The notes under the pieces are model-generated. The model was not told the DNA's origin. It searched no databases and was given only the letters and a program-made list of their open reading frames with translations. This document shows positions 1-50,470 of a stretch of DNA of 64,000 nucleotides, piece by piece (position 1 is the stretch's first letter; every line of letters starts with the position of its first letter). A program made the translations under genes and the position numbers. Origin of the DNA: Sorex araneus (lineage: Eukaryota; Chordata; Mammalia; Eulipotyphla; Soricidae); contig NC_073307.1 of the NCBI RefSeq assembly GCF_027595985.1, positions 43,936,594-44,000,593 on the forward strand, in the 5' to 3' direction.

Positions 1-99
1 ATAGAAGAAAAACTTCAAATGATTCCCACTTTCTATTTAATATTTGTCTAAAATACTGTGACTATTGCTGTTCAGGATCTTGTTTTGTGTTAGTAATTT

Positions 100-262
100 T
101 TCTTGTTTGTTTTTTTGTTTCCTTATTCTGGGCCATACTCAGCACTGCTTGGGGTCACTCCCAACAGGGGACCATGTGCTGAGGAATCTTCTTAAGACAG
201 GGCTCTTGTTATGCAAAGTATGTGCTCAGTGCTTTGAGCCATCTCCATTGCTGTGTCAGTAT
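100..262 (-). mobile_element. SOR-type SINE, old copy
   Basis: Begins with a T-rich tail, then GGCCATACTCAGCACTGCTT and a diverged body (tail-to-head order, so - strand). The head is poorly kept. Similar to the younger copies below but with many substitutions. Confidence 0.6.
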
Positions 263-381
263 TGTTGAAGAGTGATAGTGGAAGAACTATCAAAAGTAGG
301 ATTAAGTCAGTAATAGCTCCAGGGGAAACATGTTTTTCAAATTACTATATATGCATATTGACTTAAAAATTAATAGTTTAG

Positions 382-535
382 GGGCCAGAGTGCCTAGTTC
401 AGTGGGTAGGACACGTGCCTTGTACACAGCTGACCAGTTTGACTCCAGCACTCCTTATAGTCCCCCAAGCCACTCAGGAGTGATCCCTAAGTGCAGAACT
501 AAGAGTAAGGTGCAGCCCCCAAACAAAACAAACAA
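382..535 (+). mobile_element. SOR-type SINE, old copy
   Basis: GGGGCCAGAGTGCCTAGTTC head, diverged B box, body with CAGGAGTGATCCCTAAGTGC, and A-rich tail AAACAAAACAAACAAAAAC. Confidence 0.75.
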
Positions 536-1032
536 AAACATTTTGTTTACTGTGTCTTTCTGTATGTAATTGATGTTCTTTGAGCTGTACTATTATTAGA
601 AAAACTGAAAATGAATATTTTCCTCATTGAAAAATAGTTCAGGTAAGTTTTTAGTTATTGCTGTTATTTACCAAATAATGTTTCTTTTTATTGGTTATTT
701 CCTGTTGTGAATTAATGGTGGACACTTTGGTGAGTCTGGGATACAAAAATCATTTTTTTTTTTAAAGTGGCCCAGTGCCTAAAATCAGAAATATAGTGAG
801 TAAGCAATATTAGTTTATATTGCTGTAATCCATGTGACTCCTTTTAGTATTGTTACTTTTCATTTACTTAGAAATCATTTTTATGTTAGAGAAGTATTAA
901 TTATATAACATAGATGAATGCATTTGAATATCATGTTAAACTTACTTCCCTTACAGAAATTGGGAATTTAGTTACCGGTTTTAGGGGAAAAGGTAAACGC
1001 GCATGCCCCTTACACTTGTTGTACATTCACAG

Positions 1033-41410
<40,378 letters not shown>

Positions 41411-42262
41411 TTCTGGATACTCTCCTTAGAGGGTATCTATTCAGAACGCTTGCATGAGCCAATTTTCAGGTTTTTATATGTACGTGCATTAGTCAAACTT
41501 TTGCAGAACCATCTGACAGAAGGAGAAGCATTTGTGAACAGTTTCTGGACAGAGAACACTTTGGAAATATTTATGCTTTTCTTTGTGTGGCATGACTGAC
41601 ATACATACTCAAATATAGGCTGTCTCTAGTAAATCTAAAATATTGAAACTAAAAATCATCCCTCCGAGGTATGGAAGTCAGTGACTGGTGACTTTCTTTC
41701 TAGCAGTGTTACACATGCAAGATGTAAGAGCATTTGTGGTTTATACTTGCAAGATGCAAATACCGTACCACAGACTCCAAGAAAACCTAAATTTGGGTTT
41801 GTTTTGATTTTGTTTTTTAAAGCGGGTAAGAGAGATAACACTGAATATTGAATCCTTATCTTCCAGAGACTAAGGTTATTATAATGGACATACTTTTGTC
41901 TCTAAAGAACATTTTAGTTTTATTTGTTCACTTACGTGCTTTGATTACCCCCTCTGAATTATAGACCAAGTCTCATTTAGCCAAGAGAAGATTTATTTAG
42001 TAATTTCTTCTCAGGTATGGAACCACGGTCATAACTATTATGTTGGCCCAAATAGGACTGCTGGTTAAACACATTTTATTTACCATTAAGTGATCTTTGT
42101 CAATATTCTGGGTTAGACAACAAATAAATAACCTTTCTGGATATTCTCTGTAAACTATACTCCCGTTCGAATGTTAAACTTTTGTTTCTAAAGTTTAATT
42201 TTAAAATGTTTGAATGTTCAGTTTATGTATTTGAACTACAATAAACCAACGCTTTTTATATA
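41411..42262 (+). other. TCERG1: TCERG1 3' UTR
   Basis: AT-rich sequence after the stop, free of SINEs and L1s, unlike the surrounding introns and intergenic DNA. The probable end follows AATAAA at 42240, with a GT-rich stretch just downstream (about 42262-42280). An earlier AATAAA at 42123 could give a slightly shorter form. The exact cleavage point is inferred. Confidence 0.75.
42240..42245 (+). terminator. TCERG1: TCERG1 polyadenylation signal AATAAA
   Basis: Canonical hexamer 830 nt after the stop, followed by a T/GT-rich downstream element. It is the last AATAAA before a T-rich region without further + strand signals in a good setting. Confidence 0.7.
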
Positions 42263-44510
42263 TGTGGATTGTATATGATTATTACATAATTTATAAAGAC
42301 TTTTTTTACAAGCGACAAGTAATTTGGCTCAGAGAAAATTGTCTTGAGTATTAGTTTTGAAAATTTTGAATATAATCAATTGTATTAAGGGGGAGGTGTC
42401 TATACACAGTCATTTTGGTGCTCGGTCTCTTAGCAATATCCATTGTTCTGCAGTACAAGAAAACTGCTTCCTGCTGTTCCCTTGTTTTTGTCTTCTACAG
42501 TGAAGCCTTGGTGGTGAGCACCTTTCGGGCACTCTTCTAGGGTGTCCTACACATGATAGCGTGCAGTTACCCTCCTTGGTTCCCAGTCACTTTTTTAGTT
42601 TTACCTCTCAAGTTCAAAAAAGATCCTTCTATTCAGCCCTTCTAGATTTTTAGTTTGAGTAGTTGGAGTACTACATGAATAAAATGTTTTAAGAAAACCG
42701 TGTTAATATGACAATTTATTTTCTTTCTTCTCGTATATAGCAAACATGATTGCAGTAGAAGAAGAAATACCAGCAGATGTGTAGTTTTGTGTGCATAGAA
42801 ACATACAGTTACAAATATTCGTGTGTGGTACTTGATCCTTAGTTGAAACATGTTAAGGGGCACTGAAAGTGGAGTGCTGGATGTAGAAAGCTGGAATTGG
42901 TGATCAGTTTGAAACTGTGAAACTGTTTAGTAACAAGATATGTAGGTTCCCCCTCCCCCTCCTTTTTTTTTTCTCTTATTGAAGTTTATTTTCATAAGTC
43001 TGTTGAATGGCTGTCAAGAGTGAAATGCAGATGCTTCATTTTAAAAGTTATAACTTTTACATAAATGTTGTCTCTGGTGAAGTTTCTAGAATGCGTTATT
43101 TTGTTCATCTGATTTCCACACAGTAGCTGCCTGCAGGACTGCATTCTGTTTCTCACAGAGGAGTGTGAAGAGAAAGGCTTGGTGACGCATATTCTAATTT
43201 CCTAGGCATTTAACTCCTTCTGTTTCACCAAGTGATCATTTTGAAAGGAGCATTCAGAACAGAGGCAGCTTTAAAATCTAAATTATCTGAGGTAAAGCTT
43301 TTTATTTGTTTACAAGTTAAAATGTCAGACAATGCAAGCATATAGCCCGCATTTACTACATATAATGAACATAATGAACTCAGATACTCGGCAGGTAAAA
43401 TTTTACATGTAAGACAAATCACAAACAATTTTTTTAACACTTGGATTAAATTATATTTTACATGATCTTTACATGAGTCCCAGACAAAACAGTGCTATTT
43501 ATTGTGTTAAAAAAAAAGACTTTTGAAAAACAAAACAACACTCCTAGGCTGAGGTTTTTTTTTTTTTTTTTTTTTTTTTAATTCTAGCTTACCCATTGCT
43601 TGCCCTAAAGGGCATTTTTTTTCTAAGGGGACCCAACCCCTCTGAAAATAGCCAGAGTTCCTTTACAAAGGAAATGGAATGTGGATGAATGTTAGTCTGT
43701 TTAGTGGGAGAAATGTGTCATAACTTTTATTTGGTGTGCTTTACCTGTCCATAAATGAAGTTTTACTGCACATTATGCAAATTACACTGCTAAAATGTTT
43801 GGGGACACAAAATCTAGTTTATTATTTTCTCACACTTGCGCCCTCCCCCCCATGCCGCACTGAAGTGATCAGTGAGCAGGTATTAGTATATGGTCAGATT
43901 TGAACTTACTTAAACCAAGCTCAAAAACAGCCACCATTTAAAATGAGAGCACAATAACAAATTAGAATAACAGAGGTGGTTTTCCTTACTGTTGCAATCA
44001 TGAAAATTATGTATGTTTTTCATCAAATAAATTAGCATACTTACACGATTTCTTGTTAAGATTTCACTAATGTGTTAATGATTTTACATGGAAGTAGATT
44101 TTGAGCTTTTGACTCTAAAAGCTTGCTGGATACATGTGAGGGAGCAGGTTCAGGAAGAAATAAAGGGCCAGACTTGAGTCTGCAGGGAAAGCTCTACCCC
44201 AGGAGGGACAACTGCACCTAAGTCCCCTCTGAACCAGTGGCAAAATGCTGGGCTCTCATCGCCTAGAAACAGCTTCCACACAGCATGATTCTGGGGACAG
44301 CCAGGTCAGAATTCTGAAACTCAAATGTCGCTCCTAACAGTGATCTGCCTGCTCTGCTCACTTTGAATTCATCTCAGTTGCTCATTTTGAAAACACAGCC
44401 TTTTTGTCATTCTTAGTGGCGATACTTGGATCCTGCTTACATGGTACAGTCAGCGATATTGATCAGTAGTGGTACAAATACATAGAATCACATGAATTTG
44501 TCTTTAGAAT
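42263..44510. other. Spacer between the convergent TCERG1 and GPR151 genes
   Basis: I see no coding exon and no SINE here. There is a 27-nt T run (about 43553-43579). Several TTTATT hexamers (for example 43726 and 43816) would be AATAAA signals for GPR151 on the - strand, so the 3' UTR of GPR151 probably lies in the right-hand part. Its end cannot be fixed from sequence alone. Confidence 0.5.
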
Positions 44511-45731
44511 TTATTTACCGCAGGCTCCTGTTTCTTGGTCCTCATGTTCCCAGGGTATGGGGTCGCTGTCCTGCGTGCACACAACTGCATCCCTGTGTTG
44601 CCAGAATTGCTCTACGTCAGGGAGGGTGGGAACCTCTGCCTTCTCGCTGTTGTCTTTGCTGGAGGAGGGCGAAGCTGCTTTCTCTCTCTCTGGCATGGAC
44701 GTTGGGGACTCTGGTAACAGGCCATTGTCAGGAGGGGCCTCTGAGTCACCAGCCGGTGTTTCCCGAGACTCTGAAGTTGTTGGATGTCTTTTGGTTATCA
44801 TCCATTTCCATAAACCTTTCAAGACTTCTTTGAACTCCTCTGACATCAGGAGAAAAATAAGAGGGTTTGCTGAAGAGATGGAAAACATTAGGACTTGAGA
44901 TAGAGCTATAAAGCCCTGTGGTGGGGGCCGACTGCCGGCATCCAGATGCCAGACCCACAACCATGTCACCCACTCAGGGAGCCATAGGATGGCGGAGGTG
45001 ACAGCAATGCTGAGCAGCATCACAGTGAGTTGCTTGCAGCGCATCTGGTTTCTCAGGTTCTGAGTCTTGGGCCCTCGCTTTTGACATTGGCCATACGCTC
45101 TCCAGAAATAACAGCCTGCAAAGAGTAACGGAAGGCAGAATACCAGGAAAGGGTAGAGTTTACCGAACATTGCCATGAACTCTCTGGCCATGGCCGGTAC
45201 CTCCACAAGACACATCTCCACACCTGCCTGGTGCCTGACGGTGCTGAAGAACCATTCCGGCAGTGGTAGCAGGCTAGCCAGAGCCCAGATGGCCGCCAGC
45301 ACTGACCCGACCGTGCGATGGTGGATATTCACTTGCTTAGCTGGGTCACTCGCGTACATGAAGCATGCTTTGGCCACCGCAACGATCGTCAGGCTCTTGG
45401 CTGCCATGCATGTGTGCATGAACCAGTCCGAGGACTTGCAGATGAACCATCCTAGACTCCAGATGCCTTTGGAATAGGCTGTAGCGCGCACGGGTGCAGA
45501 AAACAGCAGCAGCGAGAGATCGGCCAGACTCAGATTCAGAATCAGGGAGTGGATCATAGAAGGCTTTCCTCTCCAGGCACCGTGAAGGAGGATGCCAATC
45601 ACACACAGATTCCCCACGAAGCCCAACACGCAGACCGCCACCAAGAGAGCCGGAACGACGGTCCTCCAGTCCTTGGAGTCCGAGGGCAGGTACCCTCCGG
45701 CAAAGTGGAGGTGAGCCAAAGACGAGTTCAT
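44511..45731 (-). CDS. GPR151: GPR151, orphan class A G-protein-coupled receptor
   Basis: Single-exon gene of 406 codons plus TAA, closely similar to human GPR151, a galanin-receptor-like orphan of habenular neurons. Visible features: N-glycosylation sequon NSS at residue 2; TM1 about 27-50 with GN41; TM2 with Asp71 (LSLAD); TM3 Cys98, which should pair with Cys174 in ECL2; TM5 188-212; TM6 with WLP at 250-252; TM7 ending in NPLIF (289-293) instead of NPxxY. The DRY motif is absent: the TM3 end reads AKA (120-122). The long Ser/Glu/Pro-rich tail ends near DPIPWEHEDQE. Start choice: 45731 is the only ATG in the open frame, which extends upstream to a TGA near 45849-45851 without another ATG. 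It matches human Met14, and the 406-aa length equals human from Met14 to the end (419 minus 13). The gene is convergent with TCERG1, as in human. Confidence 0.97.
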   Translation of the reverse strand: MNSSLAHLHFAGGYLPSDSKDWRTVVPALLVAVCVLGFVGNLCVIGILLHGAWRGKPSMIHSLILNLSLADLSLLLFSAPVRATAYSKGIWSLGWFICKSSDWFMHTCMAAKSLTIVAVAKACFMYASDPAKQVNIHHRTVGSVLAAIWALASLLPLPEWFFSTVRHQAGVEMCLVEVPAMAREFMAMFGKLYPFLVFCLPLLFAGCYFWRAYGQCQKRGPKTQNLRNQMRCKQLTVMLLSIAVTSAILWLPEWVTWLWVWHLDAGSRPPPQGFIALSQVLMFSISSANPLIFLLMSEEFKEVLKGLWKWMITKRHPTTSESRETPAGDSEAPPDNGLLPESPTSMPEREKAASPSSSKDNSEKAEVPTLPDVEQFWQHRDAVVCTQDSDPIPWEHEDQETGACGK

Positions 45732-46159
45732 GATGCTGGGGCCGGAGGTCTGCAGGGGCAGCTGCCAGCAGCTCCTCTTCCAGCCTGGACTTTCCTCGTT
45801 AGGCGTTTTGTCTTTTTCTCTTTGGCACAAGAAATAAATAAGCTCTGGTCAGTGTCAAATGACACCTCTGGACCCACCCCTTGCTTATTTCCTGTGAGCA
45901 GACTGGTTAAGAGACTACTGGCTAAGCTTTTGATCCACGCTGCGCAGGAGGTAGCAGTGCCCTGACCGCAGCTCATTAGCAAGTCTAATAGATCGGCAGC
46001 CCTGTGGGGTGAAAAAGACACCACACCCGTGAGTGATGAGGGAGGGAGATCACTGGAGTCAGGGCAATTTATTTCCAGCAATCTGTTTTTAAAATGCCCC
46101 AGCCAGTAATCGGGATGTAGCTGCATCTGAACAGTATGAGCCCCCTTTTCTTTTTCCTT
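45732..46159 (-). other. GPR151 5' leader and upstream region
   Basis: The GPR151 frame stays open without an ATG up to about 45848. The ancestral start position (45768-45770) reads CTG on the - strand. I recognise no TATA box or clear promoter; the promoter is inferred to lie in this stretch because the gene has one coding exon. Confidence 0.4.
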
Positions 46160-46320
46160 TCATCTTGGGGTCATGCCTGATGGTGCTCAGGGCTTACTTC
46201 TGACTGCACTCAGGAGGGATCCGGTGCCCGAGAGGAGTTTATGCAGGATGCCAGGGAATGAGCCTGGGTTGACCGTGTGCAAGTCAGATCAACTTGTCTT
46301 ACCCACTGTAAGGTCTTTTT
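46160..46320 (-). mobile_element. SOR-type SINE, diverged
   Basis: TTGGGGTCATGCCTGATGGT, TTACTTCTGACTGCACTCAG, ATGCCAGGGAATGAGCCTGG and CTTACCCACTGTAAGG. Confidence 0.7.
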
Positions 46321-46329
46321 AAAGTCTCT

Positions 46330-46397
46330 CAATGAGAGACGTTACTGGTGCCCGCTCGAACAAATCGATGAGCAACGGGATGGCAGTGACAGTTGCA
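46330..46397 (+). mobile_element. Second SINE family, 3' fragment
   Basis: GAGACGTTACTGGTGCCCGC, CGAACAAATCGATGAGCAAC and GGGATGGCAGTGACAG match the 3' part of the 4821-5058 copy. Confidence 0.75.
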
Positions 46398-46449
46398 CAA
46401 GAATTACTTGGACCTTGTTTTGACACGTTCCAGGGGTCCTTGGTCATTC

Positions 46450-46531
46450 CGAATGATGCTGCTGGGACTAGCACAGCAGGGGGGGGTGGTGTTGGCCGGT
46501 TCTATGCCCAGCACCCCATATGATTCCCTGA
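46450..46531 (+). mobile_element. SOR SINE, 5' half (split by an LTR)
   Basis: Diverged head CTGCTGGGACTAGCACAGCA with a G run, GGTTCTATGCCCAGCACCCC and ATATGATTCCCTGA. The SINE resumes at 47709. Confidence 0.7.
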
Positions 46532-47708
46532 CGTAGGATGACATTACTTGGTCCTTTCCCCCCATGCCTCAAGGAGCTCAACCCGGTTTTTCCTGGAGTT
46601 TAGGCTTACTTACCCCAGTCACACCCATCAAGGTGTTCCTGAGTCACTCCCATCCCTTTGTTTAGCTGTAATCACTTCTCTATGCTCTCTTCCCCAAAAA
46701 GAGTTAATCAGCTTCTCCCCCTAATCTGACTCTGCTAATTTGTAAGGTCAGAGCTTCCTAGGACACTGAATATTATAATATTGCCTTTCTCCTCTCTTTA
46801 TGCCTTTTGAATAATTTACTTTAAAGCAATGTCCTTTTTATATAGACACAAGAAGACAATATTATGCTTTTGTAACTTGGGACTTAATTAGCTTCGAATA
46901 TTATTCCCTCCCCGGCATCTGCTTTCTTGACTTAAGCCTCAGTTGCCCTCAGTTCCTAACACCCCAGAAGCAGGGTCCCGACGAGGGACTGGACGGATCC
47001 AGGGCAAGTAGCGAGTTATGTGCTACCCTGGCATCGAGATGGGCCTGGCCAAAGTGCCTAATTCTTAACTATAAGTTAAGAGCTTGATCATAGACAAATG
47101 CTGTCATGATCCAAAAGTAATGATGAGACTAGGACCCTGCTAGGGATAGGAAAGACTGATCTGGCCTGAGCACTGTAGTCTGAGATCGAGATGGCCCCAG
47201 GAGAGCAATTCTATAAGCTTCAATGCATCTCTTATTGTGTCCATACAAAATGATTATTATGAATGCTTATATGTTTACTGGATGAGGAGAAGAAAAACAC
47301 ACTCATGGGACTCCGCCCTTGGGTGGATCCTCCTGCTGAAAGAGAATTAAGTCCTAGGAGAAGCATCCCCCGAGGGAAAGGAACCTCACCCCTATTGATA
47401 GTGACCACACCTATGTGTGCGCCCCAACCCCCTCATGCTGGGGGGATTTAACTAGGCTGTAAGAGTGGGTTGGGGGGCCAGATCCACAGATCCAGAGAGA
47501 GATCCAGAGCCAGGAGAGAAGCAGAGAGAGAGAGAGAGAGAATGAAATAAACTGATTGAGCAACCAGTTTGGCCTTCTTCCTTCCTTCGCCTGCCCTTGA
47601 CTGACAGCACACACAGCGGTTCCAGAGCACCGAACGTGGGCGGTGAGACAGAGCCGCTCAGAGAGCCCGAGAGTGCACACGCCTGTCGGCGTGCCTTAGT
47701 TTTTTACA
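46532..47708 (+). mobile_element. Solo LTR of an endogenous retrovirus, about 1.18 kb
   Basis: Inserted inside a SOR SINE with 6-bp target-site duplication CCCTGA (46526-46531 and 47709-47714). It ends in CA; the start reads CG where TG is expected, one transition away. The polyadenylation signal AATAAA at 47546 is followed by a U5-like stretch; a (GA)n run (about 47525-47541) precedes it. No gag, pol or env coding sequence is present, so this is a recombined solo LTR. The length and 6-bp duplication suit a class II (betaretrovirus-like) ERV; that class is inference. Confidence 0.78.
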
Positions 47709-47802
47709 CCCTGAGCTCAGCCAGAAGTGATCCCCGAGTGCAAAGCCAGGAATAAACCCTGAGAACCCCCAGGTGTGTCCCCTCCTTGCCCCCCCCCATA
47801 AA
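47709..47802 (+). mobile_element. SOR SINE, 3' half (split by an LTR)
   Basis: CCCTGAGCTCAGCCAGAAGT, GATCCCCGAGTGCAAAGCCA and CCCCAGGTGTGTCCCC continue the SINE body interrupted at 46531. Confidence 0.78.
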
Positions 47803-48892
47803 AAGGCAGGCTGCCTTTCCCACTGCCAAGGGGCGCCGTCACCCCATCCCAGCCCTCCCCTCGTGGTGCCCTGGCAGCTGCCTTAGGAGGCAGAGCTGGG
47901 GAAAGCAGAGACATGCTGAGAAGTTTCATTTGAAGCATCTGATTATTGGATGGCTAAATTCTGAGTTGGTATTGTGAGCTTTTGAGGGGGATTTTAGAGC
48001 TCTAAATTAGAAGAGGTTTGAATGCTAATAGGACTTTTCAGCAAGTCAGGATAACCAAATGCAAGAAGGATAGCCAAATGATCAATTAGGCTGCTTTTCA
48101 GAGACAGTTCTCGTGGGTTTACTGAGAGAGGAGAAACGAAAAACAGCTTCCCTGTAATAAGCAGTCAGCACTCAGCAGCTTTCTTTGCCAACTGCAGGAC
48201 ACCTTTCCCCATGCCCAGGGGTCCTAAGTACTGACTTAGCAGCGAGTCCTGAGTGCTGAGAAGGCCATACTTGGTTGGTTGGTTGTCTCAGCGAAGCCCC
48301 GTGTGTATGGTGCACAGGGAGTTTCTTTAAACTTCTGCAACCCTTTTAGGGGTGAAGAGGCCCCTGACATCCAAAGGGCAGAAACATTGGTGGGGGAGGG
48401 CGGGGGGGTGCAGAGAAAACACTTTGAATCCTACTTAAAACAAATGTTTTGGCAGATTGCAGAATAAACCTGATTCTGCCTGATACGTGTACAGAGATCA
48501 GCTAGCACCAGGGGACAAATACTGCATGGGGCACATGAGTTGATGCTGCAGCAGGCTCTAAAGAAGGAGAGCCAAACAGCCATGCTGTGCGTATGCAGGT
48601 CCTACCTGTAGACAATTGGGGAAGACTAAGGATTTCCAGGTGGATCTCCCTGGATCAGTGAAAACGGACACAGGGAAGAATTGTTGGGGGCTCCCAGTAG
48701 AACTGTTGGCCTGAAGGACTGGAAGACCAAGTGCATTTTCATCTGAAGGAAAATAAGTTTTAAATTTTGAAATATTAAGAATATTAAATATTTAAACATT
48801 TAAAATATCAAATACATTGATTTTAAAAGCAGAGCCCTGGCAGTTGAAGTCCTCCGGAACCCAGCCACAGCCATGCTCAAGGCCACTCTCCA
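47803..48892. other. Intergenic, unassigned
   Basis: About 1.1 kb without a gene or a recognisable element. There are short G/C runs near 48391-48410 and AT-rich palindromic words near 48770-48810. Confidence 0.45.
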
Positions 48893-48995
48893 CATGTTCG
48901 ATATGCCAAACACAGTAACAACAAGTCTCACAATGGAGATGTTACTGGTGCCTGCTCGAGCAAATCCATGAGCAACGGGATGACGGTGATACAGT
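48893..48995 (+). mobile_element. Second SINE family, 3' fragment
   Basis: ACATGTTCGATATGCCAAAC, CAATGGAGATGTTACTGGTG and GAGCAACGGGATGACGGTGA match the family tail. Confidence 0.75.
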
Positions 48996-49009
48996 GATTG
49001 ATGACAGTG

Positions 49010-49306
49010 AATAGAGTTGCAATGAATAGCACAGTGGTGCAAATATCTTTTCTGAAGAGAGTTTTTGGGCTCTTGGGGTCATGCTTAGACATGGAATTGC
49101 TGGATCATATGGAAGATCAGTTTCAATGTTTTTGAGATGTGTCCATATTGTTTTCCAAAAAGGTTGAATCAATTGATATTCCCACCAGCAGTGGATGAGG
49201 GTTCCTTTCTTCCCACATCCCCAGCTCTGGTTGTTTCTGAGCTTTGTGATGTGTCAGCCCACCGGTGCGAGATGATATCTTATTGACTTTTAAAAAGTTT
49301 TTATTG
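49010..49306 (-). mobile_element. L1 ORF2 remnant, C-terminal region
   Basis: The - strand translation gives the L1 ORF2 motifs IQPFWKTIWTHLKNIETDLP and YDPAIPCLS, preceded by GCGERNPHP-like sequence. Interrupted by stops and by two SINE insertions at its right side; it continues at 49636. Confidence 0.8.
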
Positions 49307-49315
49307 TTTTGACTT

Positions 49316-49448
49316 GGGCTGGAGTGATAGCACAGTGGGGAGGGCGTTTGCCTTACACGCAGGCAACACGGGTTTGATTCCTCCGCCCCTCTCGGAGAGC
49401 CCGGCAAACTACCCAGAGTATGAATGACAGTAACAGTGACAGTGACAG
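49316..49448 (+). mobile_element. Second SINE family, internally deleted copy
   Basis: GGGCTGGAGTGATAGCACAG head and B box, then the body breaks off after ACTACCCAGAGTA and jumps to the GTAACAGTGACAGTGACAG end. Flanked by TTTTGACTT at 49307-49315 and 49449-49457. Confidence 0.85.
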
Positions 49449-49459
49449 TTTTGACTTAC

Positions 49460-49624
49460 TCTCATCTCTAGAATTCCGAGAGTATCCCGCCCGCACGGCA
49501 GAGCCTGGCAAGCTATCCGTGGCGTATTCGATATGCCAAAGACAGTAACAAGAAGTATCACAATGGAGATGTTACTGGTGCCCGCTCAAGCAAATCGATG
49601 AACAATGAGATGACAGTGCTACAG
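49460..49624 (+). mobile_element. Second SINE family, 5'-truncated copy in tandem
   Basis: Starts in the body (CCGAGAGTATCCCGCCCGCA) and runs to GATGACAGTGCTACAG. Flanked by TTTTGACTTAC at 49449-49459 and 49625-49635. Confidence 0.85.
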
Positions 49625-49635
49625 TTTTGACTTAC

Positions 49636-49685
49636 ATTTCCTTGATGATAAACAGTGCAGAGTCTAATTTTGATGTGCCTTTTGA
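49636..49685 (-). mobile_element. L1 ORF2 remnant, continuation
   Basis: TTTCCTTGATGATAAACAGT and GTGCCTTTTGACCATCTGTC continue the L1 interrupted at 49306, in the order expected for an inverted ORF2. Confidence 0.65.
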
Positions 49686-49689
49686 CCAT

Positions 49690-50430
49690 CTGTCTTTTTT
49701 AAATACATTTTAATGCATTTTATTTTCATAAAGTAGTTCACAAAGGTTCATTACAGATAGTATTCAAACACCCACCCAACCCGTGAGTGTCTTCCCACCA
49801 CAATAAGAGGGAAGTGTGTGAAAGTTGTTGATTTTATCCTGGGGCCACTTAAACTCGTATGTAAGAGAATACAAGTAAGTATGTTAAAACCGAACATATG
49901 TGTGCTGCTTCAGGTACATCAGTGGGCTAGAGTGTAAGAGGTTGCACGGTTGCAAATGCGGCCATGCACTCCAAGAAATACTGTGTTGCTCTCTTCTGGG
50001 AGCTTTGTTTTATAATCTCTGGATCTTGGCTGTTGATGAGATTACATGGTGCTGGGGGCAGTTTGTGGGTGTGAGTGTGAAGCTACTGAAAAACTGGGGA
50101 TCTGGGTGGAGGAGGCCCAGTCCTGATCCAAGCAGGCTTGGAGATCTCAGCCACGGGTCCCGCATACCTGGGTTCCTCTGCCAGTTCCTTCATGCGTGAG
50201 GCTCATCTGAGTGTGTGGAGAGTGTCCTTGAGCATGGCTGTGGTTGGGTTCTGGAGGTTTTTGGCTGCTGGGGTTCTGCTCGGGGGGTGGGGAGGGAAAC
50301 TCAACCCGCCCACCTCTGAGGGGTCCCCGTGAAGACAGCCTGGAACAGGGTAGGAGATTCTGCCCAACTGTCTTTTCTTTGAAGAAGTTTTTAGAAAGTT
50401 TTTTGATCACCTCTCTCCCCTTCTGGGGTG
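49690..50430 (-). mobile_element. L1 3' UTR, inverted, diverged
   Basis: TTTTAAATACATTTTAATGC, CAAACACCCACCCAACCCGT and a CCACCACAA motif at the 3' end, then a GC-richer UTR with the hairpin-like word at 49944-49967. Borders are approximate. Confidence 0.5.
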
Positions 50431-50470
50431 GGGGTGAGGAGGGTCATATCAGGCAGTGTTCAGGCGTTAC
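50431..50470 (-). mobile_element. SOR SINE, tail side (split by an LTR)
   Basis: GGGTCATATCAGGCAGTGTT, CAGGCGTTAC corresponds to the usual GGGTCACACCCAGCAATGCT, CAGGGGTTAC. The SINE resumes at 50832. Confidence 0.75.

Larger units (their letters stand above)
1..1032 (+). other. TCERG1 intron 2 (3' part)
   Basis: AT-rich intronic DNA ending in the exon 3 acceptor. It holds two degraded SOR SINEs and nothing else that I recognise. Confidence 0.8.

Noticed and set aside
45732-45830. N-terminal extension of GPR151 to 439 residues
   Set aside because: The upstream codon at 45828-45830 is TTG, not ATG, and the extension does not resemble the receptor N-terminus; the first in-frame ATG is at 45731.
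46532-47708. Complete provirus
   Set aside because: The insert between the target-site duplications is only 1.18 kb, with no frame resembling gag, pol or env; it is a solo LTR.
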